From assembly GCA_041581135.1 (NCBI GenBank), contig JBFGCM010000057.1, forward strand, positions 1 to 24,514: 24,514 bases of DNA. The letters are read 5' to 3'. Below, piece by piece: positions 22,887-24,514 of this stretch. The translations under genes were made by a program, and so were the position numbers. Each line of letters opens with the position of its first letter. The first letter of the stretch is position 1. This DNA is from JBFGCM01 sp041581135. GTDB lineage: Bacteria; Actinomycetota; Acidimicrobiia; Spongiisociales; UBA5794. The notes under the pieces were generated by a model. That model searched no databases. It was not told the DNA's origin and saw nothing but the letters and a program-made list of their open reading frames with translations.

Positions 22887-24514
22887 CGGTACATGGCCTC
22901 GATCTCGTCGGCGAACTTGGTGGCGATCGCAGACCGCTTCACCTTCTGGGTGGCAGTCAGGTCGCCCTCCTCGTGATCCAGCTCCTGGGTGAGCAGCGTG
23001 AACTTCTTCACCTGCTCGACCGAAGCGAACCGTTCGTTGGTCTCGACGACCACCTTCTGCACGAGCTCGTACACCTCGGGCTTCTCCGCCAGGTCGCGGT
23101 AGGTGGTGTGAGTGAGACCACGGCGCTGGGCCCACTCCGAGACCACGTCGTAGTCGATGGCGATGAGTGCCGACAGGAACTTGCGGCGGTCGCCGATCAC
23201 GATGGCTTCTGCGATGACCGGCGACATCTTCAGGGCGTTCTCGATCTCCGACGGTGAGATGTTCTTGCCGCCGGCCGTGATGATGATGTCCTTGAGGCGA
23301 TCGACGATCTTCACGTGCGTGCCGTCGACCATCTCTCCTACGTCACCGGTGTGCAGCCAACCGTCTGCGTCGATCGTGCCGGCCGTCGCCTCCGGATTGC
23401 GCCAGTAGCCGGCGAACACGCCGGGATGACGAATCAGGATCTCACCGGTCTCCTCGTCGAGCCGCAGATCGATGCCGTCGTAGGCCTCGCCCACCGTACC
23501 CAGCTTGATGCGACCGGGCCGGTTGGCGGTGGCGACCGCGGAATTCTCGGTCATGCCATAGCCCTCGTAGATGGGCACTCCGATGCCCATGAAGAACTCG
23601 AGAATCTCCGGGGCGATCGGCGCCGCCCCCGACACAGCGTGGCGGCACTTGCGCAGACCGAGCCGCTCCTTGAGGGCGCGGTACAGGAACACGTACCCCA
23701 TGCCGTACAGCAGCCTGGTGCCCACGGTGTGGGTGCCACCGGTGGACACCAACTTGCGTCCCACACGGGTGGCGACACCCATCCACACCTTGTAGTTCAG
23801 CTTCTTGAGGAACGACGCAGACGACATACGGATGAGGATCGAGGCGTGCATCCGCTCCCAGATGCGGGGTACCGCCTCGAAGAGCGTCGGCTGCACCTCC
23901 CGAACGTCCGTGGTGAGGGTGTCGAGGGACTCGCCGTAATTGGTGACCGAACCGCGCCCGACATTGAACCAGTGCCCGAACGCCTTCTCGAAGACGTGGC
24001 ACAGCGGCAGATACGAGATCAGCTCGTCACGGGGACCCGGTGGCGGGTCGATGATGCCTCGCTCCGAGCCGAGCAGCTCGATGACGTAGTCGAAATTGGC
24101 CAGCGTCAGCATAGCGCCCTTGGGGGGACCCGTGGTTCCCGACGTGTAGATGAGGTAGGCGACGTCCTCGGGTTCGGCATCGTTCATCCGCTCGTCGAGC
24201 GCCTTCCCGTTGGTGGCGCGATGACTGGCGCCCAGGCGCATCAGCTCGTCCCACGACATCAGCAGCGGATCGTCGTAGGTGTCGACACCGCGCGGTTCGA
24301 TGTAGACGATCCGCTCGAGGTCGGGCAGGTCGTCCTTGACGCGCAGCGCCTTGTCGGCTTGTTCCTGGTCTTCGACGATCACGATGCGCGAGCCCGAATT
24401 CTCCAGGATGTGATGGACCTCGGGAGCCGGGTTGGTCGGGTACAGGCCCACGGAGATGCCGCGCACCGCCACGGTCGCCGAGTCCGCCTGCACCCACTCC
24501 GGGCGGTTGCCGGA
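22883..24514 (-). CDS. Long-chain acyl-CoA synthetase (AMP-forming), N-terminus outside window
   Basis: The frame is open to the window edge, where residues SGNRPEW precede VQADSATVAVRG, so about 50-70 residues are missing; 543 are visible. AMP-forming signatures are intact: LIYTSGTTGPPKGAMLT (phosphate loop), GYGMTENSAV, WLHTGDVGEM, and IVDRLKDIIITAGGKNISPS followed by EIENAL. The length and the Thr-rich start of the C-terminal lid fit the FadD15/FACS branch that activates long-chain acids, first to the acyl-adenylate and then to the CoA thioester. The enzyme is cytoplasmic or membrane-associated. Its stop overlaps the livH start, so the ligase and importer are made together, suggesting that imported acid is trapped as its CoA ester. 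Confidence 0.93.
   Translation of the reverse strand, partial: SGNRPEWVQADSATVAVRGISVGLYPTNPAPEVHHILENSGSRIVIVEDQEQADKALRVKDDLPDLERIVYIEPRGVDTYDDPLLMSWDELMRLGASHRATNGKALDERMNDAEPEDVAYLIYTSGTTGPPKGAMLTLANFDYVIELLGSERGIIDPPPGPRDELISYLPLCHVFEKAFGHWFNVGRGSVTNYGESLDTLTTDVREVQPTLFEAVPRIWERMHASILIRMSSASFLKKLNYKVWMGVATRVGRKLVSTGGTHTVGTRLLYGMGYVFLYRALKERLGLRKCRHAVSGAAPIAPEILEFFMGIGVPIYEGYGMTENSAVATANRPGRIKLGTVGEAYDGIDLRLDEETGEILIRHPGVFAGYWRNPEATAGTIDADGWLHTGDVGEMVDGTHVKIVDRLKDIIITAGGKNISPSEIENALKMSPVIAEAIVIGDRRKFLSALIAIDYDVVSEWAQRRGLTHTTYRDLAEKPEVYELVQKVVVETNERFASVEQVKKFTLLTQELDHEEGDLTATQKVKRSAIATKFADEIEAMYR

Overview
The window is a gene-dense, high-GC bacterial chromosome segment, most likely from an actinobacterium. 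An Acidimicrobiia-like lineage is a guess from overall style, not a demonstrated placement. Supporting signs are the DivIVA, UPF0182 and PDZ/S16 protease neighbourhood (UPF0182 next to a PDZ protease is also seen in mycobacteria), a class E-type sortase, a BTAD (SARP-type) regulator, many GTG starts, and several genes whose -10 box lies only 6-9 nt before the ATG (leaderless-type). No rRNA, tRNA, CRISPR array, insertion sequence or phage module was seen.

Layout. (1) 2-1302, plus strand: the end of an unknown gene, overlapping by ATGA a secreted PKD-domain protein. (2) 1326-3734, minus strand: a very large DUF6571-like membrane-associated protein behind a recognisable promoter (3767-3795) whose -35 lies inside a perfect dyad. 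(3) 3735-4459: a gene-poor stretch that on inspection holds two or three very small basic ORFs on the minus strand, then a strong terminator. (4) 4460-6706, minus strand: a Thr/Pro-linker lipoprotein, an unrelated anchored secreted protein, and a membrane-anchored protein. The first and third share one unnamed extracytoplasmic domain. (5) 6687-11698, minus strand: a FAD-linked (berberine-bridge-type) oxidoreductase, a 1069-residue BTAD/AAA/TPR regulator, and a small double-HTH protein coupled to it. The promoter of the HTH gene is covered by a 31-bp dyad. (6) 11777-18593, minus strand: UPF0182 membrane protein, a DivIVA protein with a MuF-like C-terminal end, a PDZ/Lon-type (S16) protease and a sortase; the first three look leaderless. 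(7) 18674-19249, plus strand: BioY biotin transporter S component, divergent from the sortase. (8) 19335-24514, minus strand: a tightly coupled cassette of long-chain acyl-CoA synthetase (cut by the window edge), LivH, LivM and a LivK-type lipoprotein.

How the parts may work together. Region 8 looks like an import-and-activate unit: an ABC importer of the branched-chain amino acid type with an acid:CoA ligase, suggesting an organic-acid substrate rather than an amino acid; the ATPase genes are not in the window. Region 5 looks like a self-regulated control unit (double HTH plus BTAD ATPase) reading into an oxidoreductase and an envelope protein. Region 6 is an envelope and cell-pole housekeeping block. 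The most unusual items are the DivIVA/MuF-like fusion, the duplicated unnamed secreted domain, the tandem small basic ORFs, and the two promoter-overlapping dyads.
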